Assembly (NCBI GenBank): GCA_017420455.1
Contig: JAFOJB010000313.1
Span: 1-6,477 of the forward strand
Source of the DNA: Blautia sp.
Lineage (GTDB): Bacteria; Bacillota; Clostridia; Lachnospirales; Lachnospiraceae
Reading direction: 5' to 3'
DNA: 6,477 bases
Shown here piece after piece: positions 5,474 through 6,477 of the stretch (position 1 is its first letter; every line of letters begins with the position of its first letter). The notes under the pieces were generated by a model. The model was not told the origin of the DNA, did no database searches, and saw nothing but the letters and a program-made list of their open reading frames with translations. The position numbers and the translations under genes are program-made.

Positions 5474-6391
5474 TTAGAACATGGCGTCTTCTTTGCTGAA
5501 CCTTCGGATCAGCGCATTGAAGACCATGATCGTGATAAAGCATACAATGGACTGGTAAAACGCGGCTGCAGAGGAAAGGCCAATATCGCCGTTCTTCATC
5601 AAAGCCCGGAATACATAGGTATCGATCGTATCTGTTGCTCCGTACAGGAGACCCTGGTTTCTGGGTACCTGGTAGAACAGACCGAAGTCCGAACGGAAGA
5701 TACGCCCCATGGCCAGCGTGACAAGCATGATGATGGTGGATTTCAGAAGCGGAAGAGTGATCTGGGTGATCTGCTGCCATTTCGTGGCGCCGTCCAGCTC
5801 GGCCGCTTCATAGAAGGAACCGTCGATTCCCACCAGCGTCGCCAGGTAAATGATGGAACCATAGCCGATCATTCTCCATTCATAGACGAAGAGCAGGATG
5901 AAGGGCCAGTACTTCGACTGCATATAGAAGGAGATCGGTTTCATCCCGATGGAATTCAGGAATCCATTGATGATACCGGTCCTGTCTCCCAGGAACGCGT
6001 ACGCCAGATAAGATACCACGACCATGGACATCAGGTAAGGCAGAAGAAGAAAGGTCTGGTAGATTTTCTTGGTTGCTTTTTTTCGGATCTCATTGAGGAA
6101 AATCGCGATAGCCACTCCGAACACGGTATCCAGGACAATGAAGCCCAGATTATACAGAATGGTATTCCGTGTGATGACGAAGGCGTCCCTGGTGGCGAAC
6201 AGATACTGGAAATTACTGAGGCCGGCCCAGGGGCTCCCGAAGATTCCTTTGGAATAATCATACTTTTTAAAAGCGATGATCAGACCGTAGAGCGGCATAT
6301 AGTTGTTGATGAAGAGATAGGCAAACCCCGGCAGTCCCATCAGAAACACGGGAATCCAGCGTTTGAGATTTGATTTTTTCTTCGCTGCCAT
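5474..6391 (-). CDS. Carbohydrate ABC importer permease (LplB/YteP-like)
   Basis: 305 residues, the usual length for LplB-like MalF-type permeases. A basic N-terminus (MAAKKKSNLKRW) precedes a first long membrane segment (13-41) with PGFAYLFINNYMPLYGLIIAFK, a stretch typical of this family; further segments lie near 78-99, 112-134, 162-185, 217-236 and 276-296. The EAA loop is intact: EAAELDGATKWQQITQITLP (195-214). It is the first gene of the importer unit and pairs with the permease downstream, 12 nt away. The ATG at 6391 is favoured over the longer in-frame start at 6460: GGAGGA (6404-6399) is 7 nt upstream, and the longer start would lie upstream of the predicted promoter's -10 box. No ATP-binding subunit follows, so an MsmX-like shared ATPase elsewhere is likely. 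Confidence 0.94.
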   Translation of the reverse strand: MAAKKKSNLKRWIPVFLMGLPGFAYLFINNYMPLYGLIIAFKKYDYSKGIFGSPWAGLSNFQYLFATRDAFVITRNTILYNLGFIVLDTVFGVAIAIFLNEIRKKATKKIYQTFLLLPYLMSMVVVSYLAYAFLGDRTGIINGFLNSIGMKPISFYMQSKYWPFILLFVYEWRMIGYGSIIYLATLVGIDGSFYEAAELDGATKWQQITQITLPLLKSTIIMLVTLAMGRIFRSDFGLFYQVPRNQGLLYGATDTIDTYVFRALMKNGDIGLSSAAAFYQSIVCFITIMVFNALIRRFSKEDAMF

Positions 6392-6436
6392 AATAGCATC
6401 CTCCGGAAAAACTGGTTTTCTGTCGATTACAATGCC

Positions 6437-6445
6437 ATTATAACA
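6437..6445 (-). promoter_or_regulatory. Extended -10 promoter of the ABC importer unit
   Basis: Minus-strand TGTTATAAT (6445-6437) is a perfect extended -10. At 15-18 nt upstream only T-rich sequence is present, with no good -35; the extension can compensate. Transcription would start near 6430, with a leader of about 39 nt before the ATG at 6391. Confidence 0.68.
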
Positions 6446-6450
6446 ACGGA

Positions 6451-6467
6451 CCTTTTGCAAAAAAAGG
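6451..6467. repeat. Inverted repeat overlapping the -35 region of the importer promoter
   Basis: On the minus strand CCTTTT, 5-nt centre TTTGC, AAAAGG (6467-6451). It covers the place where a -35 box would sit, so it could be an operator for a sugar-responsive regulator. It does not match the CcpA cre consensus, and no regulator gene is in the window. A-tract composition alone could produce it. Confidence 0.4.
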
Positions 6468-6477
6468 AATTATCGGA

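Noticed and set aside
5447..6373. Plus-strand open frame of 308 codons opposite the first permease
   Set aside because: It is rich in His, Gln and Asp as expected from reading a membrane-protein gene backwards, and it lacks a family signature. The minus-strand permease has an EAA loop.
6451..6467. CcpA cre site
   Set aside because: The inverted repeat lacks the central CG and the TG...CA ends of the cre consensus.

Overview
All recognisable genes lie on the minus strand, so the window is read from right to left. GC content looks moderate, Shine-Dalgarno sites are strong (GGAGG type), promoters are of sigma-A type with extended -10 boxes, and the gene content pairs a carbohydrate ABC importer of the LplB/YtcP type with a NuoE/NuoF-type NAD(P)H flavin module. 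This suggests an anaerobic Clostridia member, most likely a gut Lachnospiraceae. That assignment is inference from style and content; there is no rRNA or other phylogenetic marker here.

Right part (6477 to about 2863): a carbohydrate importer transcription unit. A promoter with a TGTTATAAT extended -10 (6445-6437) precedes two inner-membrane permeases (6391-5474 and 5461-4589). The stop codon of the first is part of the Shine-Dalgarno of the second. A 175-nt terminator-free spacer follows, then an extracellular solute-binding protein (4413-2923), and the unit ends at a strong intrinsic terminator (2889-2863). No ATPase gene is present, so the transporter probably uses an ATPase encoded elsewhere. 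The binding protein has a clear signal peptide but no lipobox cysteine; the lipobox-like position carries alanine.

Middle part (2864 to 1753): a cytoplasmic alpha/beta hydrolase of the carbohydrate-esterase-like type with a visible Ser-Asp-His triad. It has its own promoter, whose -35 box begins inside the U-tract of the upstream terminator. Its leader of about 118 nt is made largely of a degenerate 15-16-bp tandem repeat of eight units (2727-2852). This repeat is the least explained structure in the window. The likely division of labour is that the importer brings in decorated oligosaccharides and the esterase removes acyl groups inside the cell.

Left part (1734 to 1): an unrelated energy-metabolism operon with its own extended -10 promoter. 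It encodes a NuoE-like [2Fe-2S] thioredoxin-fold subunit (1665-1156), overlapped by 7 nt by a NuoF-like flavoprotein subunit that runs off the left edge (1162 to 1). The pair resembles HndA/HndC (HydC/HydB) of electron-bifurcating [FeFe]-hydrogenases. The catalytic subunit that would settle this is outside the window.

No RNA gene, CRISPR array, insertion sequence or integrase was seen, and no gene-free stretch exceeds 300 bases. Most of the window is ordinary metabolic content. The items most worth a second look are the repeat leader of the hydrolase and the missing lipobox in the binding protein.
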